From: an uncultured Christensenellaceae bacterium
Lineage (GTDB): Bacteria; Bacillota; Clostridia; Christensenellales; UBA3700
NCBI GenBank assembly: GCA_944381325.1
Contig: CALWKS010000001.1
Coordinates: forward strand, 1 to 64,000
DNA length: 64,000 nt
Direction of reading: 5' to 3'
Positions 1 through 7,644 of the stretch are shown here, piece after piece. A program made the position numbers and the translations under genes. The first letter of the stretch is position 1, and every line of letters begins with the position of its first letter. The notes beneath the pieces are model-generated. The model was given only the letters and a program-made list of their open reading frames with translations, was not told the DNA's origin and ran no database searches.

Positions 1-30
1 GCGTATAACCTCGATAGTTTTGTTTGTCAT
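1..30 (-). CDS. 5' end of an unidentified gene leaving the window
   Basis: Only ten codons are visible, reading MTNKTIEVIR from an ATG whose complement is at 28-30. A strong Shine-Dalgarno, AAAGGAGG, ends five bases before the ATG, which makes this a convincing start. No function can be assigned. A short dyad (69-85) lies upstream and may be its operator. The gene points away from the sigma-like gene at 543-1163 and is separated from it by repeats. Confidence 0.6.
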   Translation of the reverse strand, partial: MTNKTIEVIR

Positions 31-68
31 ATTATCCTCCTTTGTTTTCTTCACTTTAACATTCAAAC

Positions 69-85
69 CGGACACCTAATGTCCG
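69..85. promoter_or_regulatory. Short perfect dyad upstream of the left-edge gene
   Basis: CGGACA and TGTCCG flank a five-base loop (CCTAA). No T-run follows the dyad on either strand, so a protein-binding operator for the left-edge gene is more likely than a terminator. The role is inferred. Confidence 0.35.
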
Positions 86-99
86 CTTTGCAAAAAAGT

Positions 100-395
100 C
101 CCTCACTTATTAGCCACGAGAATGGCAAAAGTCCACGGTTTTTTGCAAAAATTTATTTGCAAATATTCTAAGAAGAGCTTTCATGTGAAAAACCCCTCTA
201 CTTATAAGCCACGAAAACGACGAAAAGGGACCCCCTTTCGCGTAAATTTTCCAAAATTTTTTACCCCCTCACTTATTAGCCACGAAAACAGCAAATGTAA
301 ACGGTTTTTTTGCAAAATTTTATTATTCATATTTGAAATCCTCATTGAGAGTAATCCCTCTGCTTAAAAGGCACAAAAAACGTAAAAGTCAAGTC
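100..395. repeat. Four degenerate direct repeats in non-coding DNA
   Basis: Copies start near 100, 194, 265 and 356 and share a core like CTTATTAGCCACGAAAA preceded by CCCTC. Copies one and three are the best pair, agreeing at most positions over about 55 bases including a downstream ACGGTTTTTTTGCAAAA-like tail. Copies two and four are strongly decayed. Spacings are irregular (about 94, 71 and 91 bases), so this is not a CRISPR array. Short reading frames through the copies look like chance. Together with the next repeat feature this accounts for most of the gene-free stretch 31-542. Confidence 0.7.
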
Positions 396-414
396 GTGTT
401 CCAAAATTTGTTTA

Positions 415-488
415 CTTGTATAAATCAAGCACACGCCTTACTGCCATTTTTCGTCCGCACTTGTACAAGACAAGCACACGTCTTATCG
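415..488. repeat. Tandem pair of CAAGCACACG elements
   Basis: Two copies of a roughly 28-base unit begin at 415 and 460, 45 bases apart. Each has CTTGTA near its start, then CAAGCACACG, then CTTA. The same CAAGCACACG core recurs in inverted pairing at 1534-1594 on the other side of the sigma-like gene, so related elements flank that gene. Function is unknown. Confidence 0.6.
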
Positions 489-510
489 TCAAACGACATT
501 TTTGAGCATG

Positions 511-538
511 AAAAAACGGAGCTATTTTCGCTCCGTTT
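511..538 (-). terminator. Intrinsic terminator of the sigma-like gene
   Basis: Nine-base arms (AAACGGAGC at 514-522 and GCTCCGTTT at 530-538) enclose a seven-base loop. On the minus strand the stem runs into a T-run. It lies directly after the TGA of the minus-strand gene at 543. Confidence 0.85.
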
Positions 539-542
539 CGGT

Positions 543-1163
543 TCAATTCAATTCTTCGTAAACCTTTCGGCATTTCTGTTGTATTCGATCTCGTCTTCTC
601 CATACGTTAGAGCGGTCTATTTTTAACGTATCCGCTATGTCAACAAAACGCATACCTGCTATATAGCAATCCAGAGTCTGTCTTTCGCCTTTGGTAAGTT
701 TCATACTGCGTATGATCTTAGCGCATTTCTTGAAAGATTCTTCCGGATCGTCTGCGAAGAATTCCTGTTCGTAGAAATCTTTCTTTATATCTATTCCGCG
801 GGTGTTTCTATTAAAAAGCCATCTCTTGTAAATTTCATGGCTTACGATCTTGCTGCATGCAGCGTATACGGTTACGGTTTTACCCGTTTTCGGATCTGAA
901 CATAAGTCGATAACGCGCTTTCCGTAATGTTCGCACAGAAAGCAAATTGCAGATTGAGCAAGGTCGTATCCGTCTGTAATTATGTAACCGGGCACGTTCT
1001 TGTAGTTGATGTCCCTGACAAGCCCTACGTAAAGGCTTCTCGGCGCTTTTATAAGCACCAGTCTTTGTACGGTTTTTAAGGCTATTAGCTCACCGATATT
1101 CATTACGTTATCAGAGGAGATGACCTCATCCAATACATCGTAACAGTTTCTTTTTGTTTCCAT
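543..1163 (-). CDS. Sigma-70-like / helix-turn-helix regulator of the accessory region
   Basis: This is a 206-residue protein when started at the ATG at 1163, which has a GGAGGT seven bases upstream; an in-frame ATG 54 bases earlier lacks such a site. The C-terminal third looks like sigma region 4: LTKGERQTLDCYIAGMRF, then a helix-turn-helix through IADTLKIDRSNVWRRR. The middle (around AACSKIVSHEIYKRW) could be a reduced region 2. Such stand-alone sigma-like proteins are common on clostridial mobile elements. No anti-sigma or recombinase gene is adjacent. It has its own terminator (511-538) and is flanked by repeats. Whether it binds RNA polymerase or is a plain DNA-binding regulator cannot be told from sequence. 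Confidence 0.6.
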   Translation of the reverse strand: METKRNCYDVLDEVISSDNVMNIGELIALKTVQRLVLIKAPRSLYVGLVRDINYKNVPGYIITDGYDLAQSAICFLCEHYGKRVIDLCSDPKTGKTVTVYAACSKIVSHEIYKRWLFNRNTRGIDIKKDFYEQEFFADDPEESFKKCAKIIRSMKLTKGERQTLDCYIAGMRFVDIADTLKIDRSNVWRRRDRIQQKCRKVYEELN

Positions 1164-1187
1164 TTTCTTTACCTCCGAAAAATATAT

Positions 1188-1205
1188 TTGCCTTTCGGCA
1201 GGCAA
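1188..1205. promoter_or_regulatory. Dyad upstream of the sigma-like gene
   Basis: TTGCCT and AGGCAA flank a six-base centre 24 bases before the start codon. The position suits an operator or a leader hairpin for the 543-1163 gene. Its role is inferred from position only. Confidence 0.3.
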
Positions 1206-1713
1206 GGGAAGGAGCATAAGACGGGAAATGTTACGTTGTTAAAATGTCAAAAGCAAAAGTCAACGGAAAAAGGAAAATCCGAAAACAGGATTTTACGACC
1301 GTTTACTTTTGAGAGGATTATGCGACAATGCCAAACGAAAAGGCAAATTCGGAGGAAAAGAAAAGTCGTAAGACAAATTGCAAATTATTTGCCGATAAGC
1401 AATTCGGAATAAGGTAAGCAATGAAACGGAAAATAAGCGAGAGGGCGAGAAGCGGAGAAATGCCCAAAGCGGTTCAGCGGGCATCTCCGCTCGCCTTCGC
1501 TTTTCCGTTTTGCGACCCTCCGAATCTGAGCGCGCGTGTGCTTGTCGCGACGGCGCGAAGCGCCGGCGCTCTCGTATAAAAGACAAGCACACGCACGGGT
1601 TGCAAACAATAAATTTTCATGTTTTTTTGACAGAAAAATTGCTTTAAGAAGTCAACGGTTTTATCAATAAAATTGCCTTCAGTTTTTGCTCTCTGACGAT
1701 TGATTTTCTTGTG
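1206..1713. other. Gene-free stretch with several dyads
   Basis: No supported coding sequence is present; short frames on both strands lack ribosome-binding sites. Visible structure includes a hairpin of AAAATCC and GGATTTT at 1274-1294, the long inverted repeat at 1534-1594, and two GTCAACGG motifs (near 1259 and 1651) that resemble the ACGGTTTT tails of the repeats at 100-395. The stretch ends at the promoter of the AbrB-Fic operon. Confidence 0.55.
1534..1594. repeat. Nested inverted repeat with CAAGCACACG arms
   Basis: Perfect 13-base arms (GCGTGTGCTTGTC at 1534-1546 and GACAAGCACACGC at 1582-1594) enclose an inner hairpin of GGCGC and GCGCC around a GAA loop at 1552-1564. The outer arms contain the CAAGCACACG core also found at 427 and 471. 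No T-run follows on either strand, so it is not an ordinary terminator. A recombination or protein-binding site, or a structured RNA, is possible. Confidence 0.65.
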
Positions 1714-1742
1714 TTGACTAAAGAGCGAAAAACGGATATAAT
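1714..1742 (+). promoter_or_regulatory. Sigma-A-type promoter of the AbrB-Fic operon
   Basis: TTGACT at 1714-1719 and TATAAT at 1737-1742 are 17 bases apart, nearly the full consensus. The start codon of the antitoxin is 36 bases downstream. The antitoxin's own AbrB domain could autoregulate here. Confidence 0.85.
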
Positions 1743-1777
1743 AAGTAAGGAAAGTAAGGAATTTTTAGGAGACAGTT

Positions 1778-2083
1778 ATGGAAATTGCAAAAATGACGTC
1801 GAAAGGACAGTTGACTATACCTAAGGACGTGCGTACAGCTCTCGGATTGAATACGGGGGATAAGGTTCTGTTTATTGAAAAAGACGGTGCATTTTTTATT
1901 GTCAAAGATACGCCCAAAGCGGATATGAGGGTGAATATAGACGGTGTTTCGGCTTCGCTTGCAATGGAAGATATAGAAACGACAGACGAAATGCTGGATT
2001 ATGCAGAAAAGCGTTTGAGAAACGCAACTTCTTACGCAAGCAAGATCGCCGAGATCACGAAGAGGTATGCGTATGGAAAATAA
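1778..2083 (+). CDS. Antitoxin: AbrB/MazE DNA-binding domain with VbhA-like tail
   Basis: This 101-residue protein has two parts. Residues 1-45 form an AbrB/SpoVT swapped-hairpin DNA-binding domain with the typical MTSKGQLTIPKDVRTALGL start. Residues 55-101 resemble a VbhA-type antitoxin of Fic toxins. In that family a helix with the motif (S/T)xxxE(G/N) inserts its glutamate into the Fic active site; here S60-L-A-M-E64 is followed by D rather than G or N. The start has AGGAGA nearby. The toxin gene overlaps its 3' end by 11 bases, so translation is probably coupled. The likely role is to neutralise the Fic protein and repress the operon. The tail assignment comes from reading the motif and downstream helix pattern, not from a search. 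Confidence 0.75.
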   Translation: MEIAKMTSKGQLTIPKDVRTALGLNTGDKVLFIEKDGAFFIVKDTPKADMRVNIDGVSASLAMEDIETTDEMLDYAEKRLRNATSYASKIAEITKRYAYGK

Positions 2084-2693
2084 GAAGGACAATTTTTTCG
2101 ATAAATACGAGCTGTACGCTTTCGGTAATTCAATATATTGCTACGAGGGGAGTACTGTCTTGAAGAATAAACTCAACATAACGGATCAGGAAGAGTTTTT
2201 CAAAGCAGAAAGCGAACTCGCATTTGCCGGACTTCTCGAACTTCAGATAAATCCGATAAAAGGCAATTTTGACAAAAAGCATCTGTACGCGATACACAAA
2301 TTTTTGTTTGATCCGATATACGACTTCGCAGGACAGACGAGAAGAGAGGATATATCCAAAGGCAACACGAAGTTTTGCGTGTGGGAATACATAGACGACC
2401 AGCTCGACGAGTTGTTTGTCAAAATCAAACAAAGGCAAAAGGACTTCAGGCTGAAGAGCGAGCTCGCGGATTTTCTCGCATACGTTCTTGCAGAACTCAA
2501 CATAATCCATCCTTTCAGAGAAGGCAACGGCAGAGCGATCAGGGAGTTCGTCAGAGAATACGCGCTTTCTTTCGGCTTTGATATAGATTGGAGCAAGGTC
2601 GACAAAACCCAGCTTATGGACGCTATGATAGAAAGCGTATTTGACTCAAAGTCGCTCAAAGCATGTTTGCTTATCTGCCTTGAAAGGAAATAA
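2073..2693 (+). CDS. fic: Fic-family toxin (AMP-transferase type)
   Basis: Fic proteins transfer AMP or another phosphate-linked group onto target proteins; Fic toxins of this type often hit type II topoisomerases. The 206-residue product carries the full catalytic motif HPFREGNGR near residues 143-151, followed by AIREF, and the upstream substrate-binding region DFAGQTRREDISKGNTKF. The N-terminal layout (YCYEGSTVLKNKLNI) is typical of the short 'cell filamentation protein' group. Start 2073 is preferred to the ATG at 2067 because AGAGG then sits seven bases upstream. No inhibitory motif is obvious inside the toxin, in keeping with control by the preceding protein. All key residues appear intact. 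Confidence 0.85.
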   Translation: MENKKDNFFDKYELYAFGNSIYCYEGSTVLKNKLNITDQEEFFKAESELAFAGLLELQINPIKGNFDKKHLYAIHKFLFDPIYDFAGQTRREDISKGNTKFCVWEYIDDQLDELFVKIKQRQKDFRLKSELADFLAYVLAELNIIHPFREGNGRAIREFVREYALSFGFDIDWSKVDKTQLMDAMIESVFDSKSLKACLLICLERK

Positions 2694-2841
2694 TAATTTA
2701 GTGTATTAAATTTGTTTCAAAAACCCTTGTTCATAGCAAGACGTCATAACAAAGGCCTTTTCCCAACAGAAAATGCAATACGAAAATAGCAAGCATGCTG
2801 TAATGTCAGATGATTTTAAGCATGGTTGAACTATCGAAATA

Positions 2842-2870
2842 TTGACTTGAGATTTGAAAGATGATAAAAT
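2842..2870 (+). promoter_or_regulatory. Promoter of the DISARM-like operon
   Basis: TTGACT at 2842-2847 and TAAAAT at 2865-2870 are 17 bases apart, 33 bases before the first gene. The 210-base gap between fic and the nuclease gene otherwise holds only short palindromes (for example AAAGGCCTTT near 2754). No other promoter is evident inside the six-gene operon. Confidence 0.7.
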
Positions 2871-2903
2871 TATAACAAATCCATATATTTATTTTAAACC
2901 GAT

Positions 2904-3314
2904 ATGAAGAAAACGCAAGAGCAGATTCATAAGAATATGCAAAATGTACGGAATAAGGATTCCGTAATAGAAATCAAGTTGCGATCTTTGTTATGGAAGA
3001 AAGGATATAGGTATCGCAAGAATGTAAAATCTATTTATGGACATCCGGATATTGCGTTTATAGGCAAAAAAATAGCAATATTTTGTGATAGTGAATTTTG
3101 GCATGGATACGATTGGGAAAATCGTAAAAACGATTTTAAGACACATCGCGAATTTTGGATTCCGAAAATCGAAAGAAATATGGCTCGAGATAGAGAGGTA
3201 AATGCAAAACTTCAATCCGAAGGGTGGATAGTATTGAGATTTTGGGGGCAGGAAATAAATCAGGATACTGAAGGTTGTATAGCGAAGATAGAAGAATTTT
3301 TGATTAACGAATGA
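2904..3314 (+). CDS. Vsr-fold endonuclease without the zinc site
   Basis: Vsr nucleases nick next to T:G mismatches made when 5-methylcytosine deaminates. The 136-residue length and overall pattern match: E23 in SVIEIKLRSLL, catalytic-type D49 in HPDIAF, the FW pair in DSEFWHG (65-66), H67, and the helix HREFWIPKIERNMARD. The positions that hold zinc in E. coli Vsr (C66, H71, C73, C117) correspond to E64, Y69, W71 and G115, so no zinc cluster can form. It opens an operon that ends with a C5-cytosine methyltransferase, which fits repair of methylation damage, but a direct anti-phage nuclease role is equally possible. The start codon lacks a clear Shine-Dalgarno. The stop is nine bases before the next gene. 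Confidence 0.8.
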   Translation: MKKTQEQIHKNMQNVRNKDSVIEIKLRSLLWKKGYRYRKNVKSIYGHPDIAFIGKKIAIFCDSEFWHGYDWENRKNDFKTHREFWIPKIERNMARDREVNAKLQSEGWIVLRFWGQEINQDTEGCIAKIEEFLINE

Positions 3315-3323
3315 GGGGGAAAG

Positions 3324-5960
3324 ATGGGAAAGCTTATTTCGGCTTTATTGGATGATTTTCAAAAACAGCATCCATTGTACTGTGAAATTGAATTTGAAGG
3401 GGAAAACGGTTCACCGGAATTTTTACATCCGATATTTACTTTTACGCAATATATCATAAACCAATTTCTTGTAAGAGGAGAAAATAGAATTGCAATAGTT
3501 CTTCCTGATAATGAGACGAGCATAATTCCTATGGTAATCATGCATTGTTTCGATTGCATTCTAAACGAGGAAGGTTATTCGGAGAATTTACTGGATGATT
3601 TAAAGAAGGGCGATCGTCTTAGAATAAATAACGCAGTTGTTGAGTTTTATGGTTTTGATTCAAAGAGTAAAACTATAGAAATAAAAACAGATAAATCCGG
3701 GAGAATTAAAGAGATACCTGTAACTGCTCCCGTGTTATATAATGCTATTCTCAATGCCGAAAAAACGAAAGCGGAGCTTACATCTTTTGACCGTTGGAAA
3801 GATGCGAGGAAAGCTATTTTGAACGACTGTTCCGAAGCAGATTTGTTGACGAATATAAAAAGTAAACGTACGCTTTTGAATCAGACAATTATTTTTATGA
3901 CACCGAAAAATGATTTGAGGGAATTATTTGAAGATGTGAAAGTCGGCGGAGTCGCTATAGAGGATATATTGTCATTCGGAAAAATAAATCTGAATAAAGA
4001 GCAAAAGTACGAGCTTTATAATGGAGGTAAATTGGCAGGTATTCCGGCAATTACCGCGACGTCCGATATGGAGGATACAGCAGATGCGGTAAAGAAGGTT
4101 TTTCCTGGTAAAATTAATTGCATTTTCGTATCTCCCGAAAAATCCGGGGAAGTTGCAGAAGATTCGTATAATTTAAAAAAGTGCCTTAAGGAAAATATTC
4201 CAATGGTGGTTTTCCTACATGAAAAAGATTTGGAAAATTATAAATTGCTCAAAGGCTATGATTTTAAAATATGGCATTGGAAACCTTCAACAATAAAAAG
4301 CGAAGCATTTATGACCGACTCCGAGGACAAGAAAGAAGTTTTGTTCGGAACTTTGTCCCGTAAAATAAATTGCGCTTCTTTTGCCGAAATCAAGACGATA
4401 GCCATTGAAGCAGAAGAGTTAAAAGATTGCGGAGAAAAAATTTTTGCCGTATCAAGCAAATGTATCGAATATGCCGCAATTGTCAAAAAGACAATAGGCA
4501 TATTATGGAAGATTTACAAGGATTACGAAAGAGTCTGTTATATTGATGAGGAAACAATAAAAGAAATTATCGACAAAATTACGGAAGTAGAAAATACATG
4601 GGCAGAATTGTCGAATACATATGAAGGACAACAGATAGTCGAAGATGTCTCCGACATTATTTCGTCGGAATTTGCATTCATAAAAGCATCGAATAATCGT
4701 AAGCAAGATCAAATAGTAAAACGGTTGGAAGATTGTGAGGGACGTTCCGTAGTGATAATGCCAGACGGCTATCCGCATATGTCGGCAGTTAAAAAGTTTG
4801 TTGCACAAGTTTCAAAAGGAAAATCAAATGCACTAACATTATCCGAATTTCAAACGAATCAGAGCAAATGTTTTGAAACATACAATATGCTTTTGGTTCC
4901 TTGGTTTGATAAAGATTGTTATACCGAAATAAAACAATTGTATTGCTATGATACTTTATTGTTTATATTATATGATTTTGAAGATAAAAGGCGAAGGAGA
5001 TTGATACGAGAAAACGATGCCATTGTACCGCATAAGCAAATTAAAGCCGTGGCAGAAGAATTAAATATAGTCGATAACGATTATAGCGAACAATCCATAG
5101 ATGATGTTACGAATGAGTATGTCGCCGATGAGAATGGGAGAAATGAAGAAGTTGAGAAAGAATTCTCTGTAGAAAGAATAGATTTCAGATCGACGGTCAG
5201 ACGGAATATTTTTTCGGGAACGTTTAAATCTACAAGTGCAAAAAGAGACTCGAACTCGTTGGAAGAAAGTGTATTGGTACTTTTCGATAATGACAGATAT
5301 GTATATTTTTATCCTAAGCATAAGGTTATTACGGTAACGAGAATAGTAAATCGAGTGGAAGATGTTGCATATGTCAAAGAGGCAAGATATCTTAAAACGG
5401 GCGATGTAATAGCAGTAAGTTCGGGAGACAAGGATATTGTCAGAGAAATAGCCGATAAAATGATGAAAGCGGAAGGAAAGGAAGGAATGCGCGATATTGC
5501 GTTAAAGTGGCATGATATATTGGCAGAAGTTGCCAAAGGTCATTCCGTAAGAGAAATTGCCGAAATATTAAATAACTATGATGCGGATTGCAGTGAACAG
5601 CAATGTAGAATATGGTTAATCGGAGAAACCGTTATGCCGAGAGGGGTGAACGTATTATATGCAATTGGAAAAGCGGCGAGAGCTATCCCGGGGAAGGAAG
5701 AAGTTGCAGACCGGTTTCTTTCGGAAATCGAAAATATATATAGATGCGGCAGCGAAATCCACGGTTACCATCAAAGCGCCGGTCGGGAAATGAGACGAAG
5801 GTTGGCTCAAAAGGCTGAAGAGATAAGAAAATGTGTGGCAAACGGAATGGAAGGGAGTGTAGAAGGTATAGGGGAAATAAAACTTTATAAAGTGGAAGAT
5901 ATAGATTTAGAAAAATATTATATCGAGTGGAACAAACTGAACAAAATCGAGGAAGAGTGA
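3324..5960 (+). CDS. drmE: DrmE-like protein of class 2 DISARM
   Basis: This 878-residue protein has no obvious enzymatic motif. Its size, its place before drmA-drmB-drmMII and its general pattern match DrmE, the class 2 DISARM protein of unknown activity. Features seen are an N-terminal hydrophobic segment (RIAIVLPDNETSIIPMVIMH), a region near residues 730-770 that could be helix-turn-helix (HSVREIAEILNNYDADC), and a C-terminal stretch IGEIKLYKVEDID. GAGGGGG precedes the start. Only one base separates it from the next gene. Base composition is AT-rich like the rest of the operon. The name is a family guess supported by context; a profile search would settle it. Confidence 0.7.
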   Translation: MGKLISALLDDFQKQHPLYCEIEFEGENGSPEFLHPIFTFTQYIINQFLVRGENRIAIVLPDNETSIIPMVIMHCFDCILNEEGYSENLLDDLKKGDRLRINNAVVEFYGFDSKSKTIEIKTDKSGRIKEIPVTAPVLYNAILNAEKTKAELTSFDRWKDARKAILNDCSEADLLTNIKSKRTLLNQTIIFMTPKNDLRELFEDVKVGGVAIEDILSFGKINLNKEQKYELYNGGKLAGIPAITATSDMEDTADAVKKVFPGKINCIFVSPEKSGEVAEDSYNLKKCLKENIPMVVFLHEKDLENYKLLKGYDFKIWHWKPSTIKSEAFMTDSEDKKEVLFGTLSRKINCASFAEIKTIAIEAEELKDCGEKIFAVSSKCIEYAAIVKKTIGILWKIYKDYERVCYIDEETIKEIIDKITEVENTWAELSNTYEGQQIVEDVSDIISSEFAFIKASNNRKQDQIVKRLEDCEGRSVVIMPDGYPHMSAVKKFVAQVSKGKSNALTLSEFQTNQSKCFETYNMLLVPWFDKDCYTEIKQLYCYDTLLFILYDFEDKRRRRLIRENDAIVPHKQIKAVAEELNIVDNDYSEQSIDDVTNEYVADENGRNEEVEKEFSVERIDFRSTVRRNIFSGTFKSTSAKRDSNSLEESVLVLFDNDRYVYFYPKHKVITVTRIVNRVEDVAYVKEARYLKTGDVIAVSSGDKDIVREIADKMMKAEGKEGMRDIALKWHDILAEVAKGHSVREIAEILNNYDADCSEQQCRIWLIGETVMPRGVNVLYAIGKAARAIPGKEEVADRFLSEIENIYRCGSEIHGYHQSAGREMRRRLAQKAEEIRKCVANGMEGSVEGIGEIKLYKVEDIDLEKYYIEWNKLNKIEEE

Positions 5961-5961
5961 T

Positions 5962-7644
5962 ATGGCAAAAATGTATCCGGAAAAATTTCCGAAAGATAAT
6001 CCCAGTTCTGGGGAGAAGAAAGTGTTTGAACATTTTAAGTCGCAAGCTCCCGATAATTGGATAGTGTTGCATTCTTTGAGATTACCGGAACATCCAAAAG
6101 TCGTTTACGGAGAGGCGGATTTTGTTGTTATAGCTCCCGGAATAGGGGTTATTGTTTTGGAAGTTAAGTCCGGCGGGGTAGGGTTTGACGGAACTTATTG
6201 GGTTTATAAAGACAGACACGGTAAGGAAACCAAGAAAACACGCGGACCTTTCAGCCAGGCAAAAGAAGGAATGTTTAAAGTCGTAGACATGATTTCAGAG
6301 AGATTGGGATCGAGTTTTGACAGAAAACATATTTTGTACGGATACGGGGTCATTTTTACGGATGAAGAGAATTTCCCAAAAGAAGCCATTGTTGAAGATG
6401 AGCCTTGGAGACTGTATGAGAAAAGCGATGGCGACAATTATAGTGAATTTACGGTGAAGCTTGCCGAAAATTTTATAAACGAATTGAAAATATTGAGAAA
6501 AACGGTTCCCGACAAGTTGACAGAATCCGACGCTGAAAGGATACGTTGCTGTTTGCGTCCCGAAATTGATTGCATACTGCCTTTGAAGAGTTTTCTTGAA
6601 GAAAGTGAAGATGATATTATTCGTCTTACGAATGAGCAATACGCATGTTTGGATGATATCCGAGAAAACAAGCGTGTTGTTATTCAAGGTGGGGCAGGTA
6701 CAGGTAAAACATTGATAGCCATACAAGCCGCAAAAGAAGCTTCAAATGAGGGGGTGAAAACGGCATTGTTTTGTTATAATCGAAATTTGGCTACACATCT
6801 AAAAAACAATTTGTCCGATTCTGACGTAGAAGTTTTCACGTTGCATACTTTTATGTGTAAAACAGCAGGGGTGCATGTGACCGATGCGGATAAAGATTTC
6901 TTTGAAAATGAACTACCTGAAAAAGCTTGTGCTGTAATCGACAAGCCGCTATTCGACAAAATTGTTGTAGACGAATTTCAAGATATATGTTTGCCGAAAT
7001 ACTTAAAATTTTTTGACAAAATATTAAATAAAGGTCTTGAGAATGGGGAATTTGCGTTTTTCGGTGATTTTTCAGGGCAGGCAATATATAACAGGCATGT
7101 TACACTTGCAAATTTAGAGGCTTTTGTACATTATTATACAAAAAAATTTCTGACGATTAATTGCAGGAACACAAAATTTATAGGCAAAGAAGTTGTTTGC
7201 ATTTCAGGATACAATGATGGTAAATATCTGCTTAAGGTTGCAGGTGAACCGGTAGATTATATTGAATGGAGTAAAAGAGAGGAAGAAAAACAAAAGCTCA
7301 AAGATTTGTTGAAGGATTTAAAAAATAAAGGTATAACTGCGGAATCAATAATGATTTTGTCTCGGTTAAAGAGAGAAAAATCGGTAGTTGGGGAGTTGGA
7401 TCCTTATGGATATTACATTGAGGACTACGGAAATGCTGGAACAAATATTTTGGCATATTTTTCCACTATATATGCATTCAAAGGATTGGAAAGCAAAATA
7501 GTTATATTGGTGGACATAGAAAACTATGATGATGTAAAATTAATGTATACGGCGCTTAGCAGAGCACGAAGTAAATTATATGTGTTTGAAAGTCCGTTAG
7601 CCTATAAGCAGAGAACAGAGAAGTCGTTGAGGGGGATGAACTAA
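5962..7644 (+). CDS. NERD-nuclease / superfamily 1 helicase fusion
   Basis: The 560-residue protein joins two parts. Residues 10-75 are a NERD (nuclease-related) domain with E18 in SSGEKKVF, D53 in GEADFVVI and E67-V-K69 in LEVKSG, the D...ExK set of restriction-like nucleases. Residues about 235-550 are a UvrD/Rep-type helicase: Walker A GGAGTGKT (243-250), Walker B DEFQD (337-341), TINCRNT, and a motif VI region with TALSRARSKLY near 530-540. The first codon follows drmE by one base and the stop abuts the drmA start, so it is embedded in the operon. In canonical class 2 DISARM the accessory nuclease is the phospholipase-D protein DrmC, which is missing here; this enzyme may take its place (inference). 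Confidence 0.85.
   Translation: MAKMYPEKFPKDNPSSGEKKVFEHFKSQAPDNWIVLHSLRLPEHPKVVYGEADFVVIAPGIGVIVLEVKSGGVGFDGTYWVYKDRHGKETKKTRGPFSQAKEGMFKVVDMISERLGSSFDRKHILYGYGVIFTDEENFPKEAIVEDEPWRLYEKSDGDNYSEFTVKLAENFINELKILRKTVPDKLTESDAERIRCCLRPEIDCILPLKSFLEESEDDIIRLTNEQYACLDDIRENKRVVIQGGAGTGKTLIAIQAAKEASNEGVKTALFCYNRNLATHLKNNLSDSDVEVFTLHTFMCKTAGVHVTDADKDFFENELPEKACAVIDKPLFDKIVVDEFQDICLPKYLKFFDKILNKGLENGEFAFFGDFSGQAIYNRHVTLANLEAFVHYYTKKFLTINCRNTKFIGKEVVCISGYNDGKYLLKVAGEPVDYIEWSKREEEKQKLKDLLKDLKNKGITAESIMILSRLKREKSVVGELDPYGYYIEDYGNAGTNILAYFSTIYAFKGLESKIVILVDIENYDDVKLMYTALSRARSKLYVFESPLAYKQRTEKSLRGMN

Noticed and set aside
100-395. CRISPR array
   Set aside because: Only four diverged copies with unequal spacing, and no cas genes in the window.
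122-626. Short coding frames in the left repeats
   Set aside because: They follow the repeat sequence, lack ribosome sites and give low-complexity products.
1188-1609. Short overlapping frames on both strands between the sigma-like gene and the antitoxin
   Set aside because: No ribosome sites or protein-like conservation; dyads explain the sequence better.
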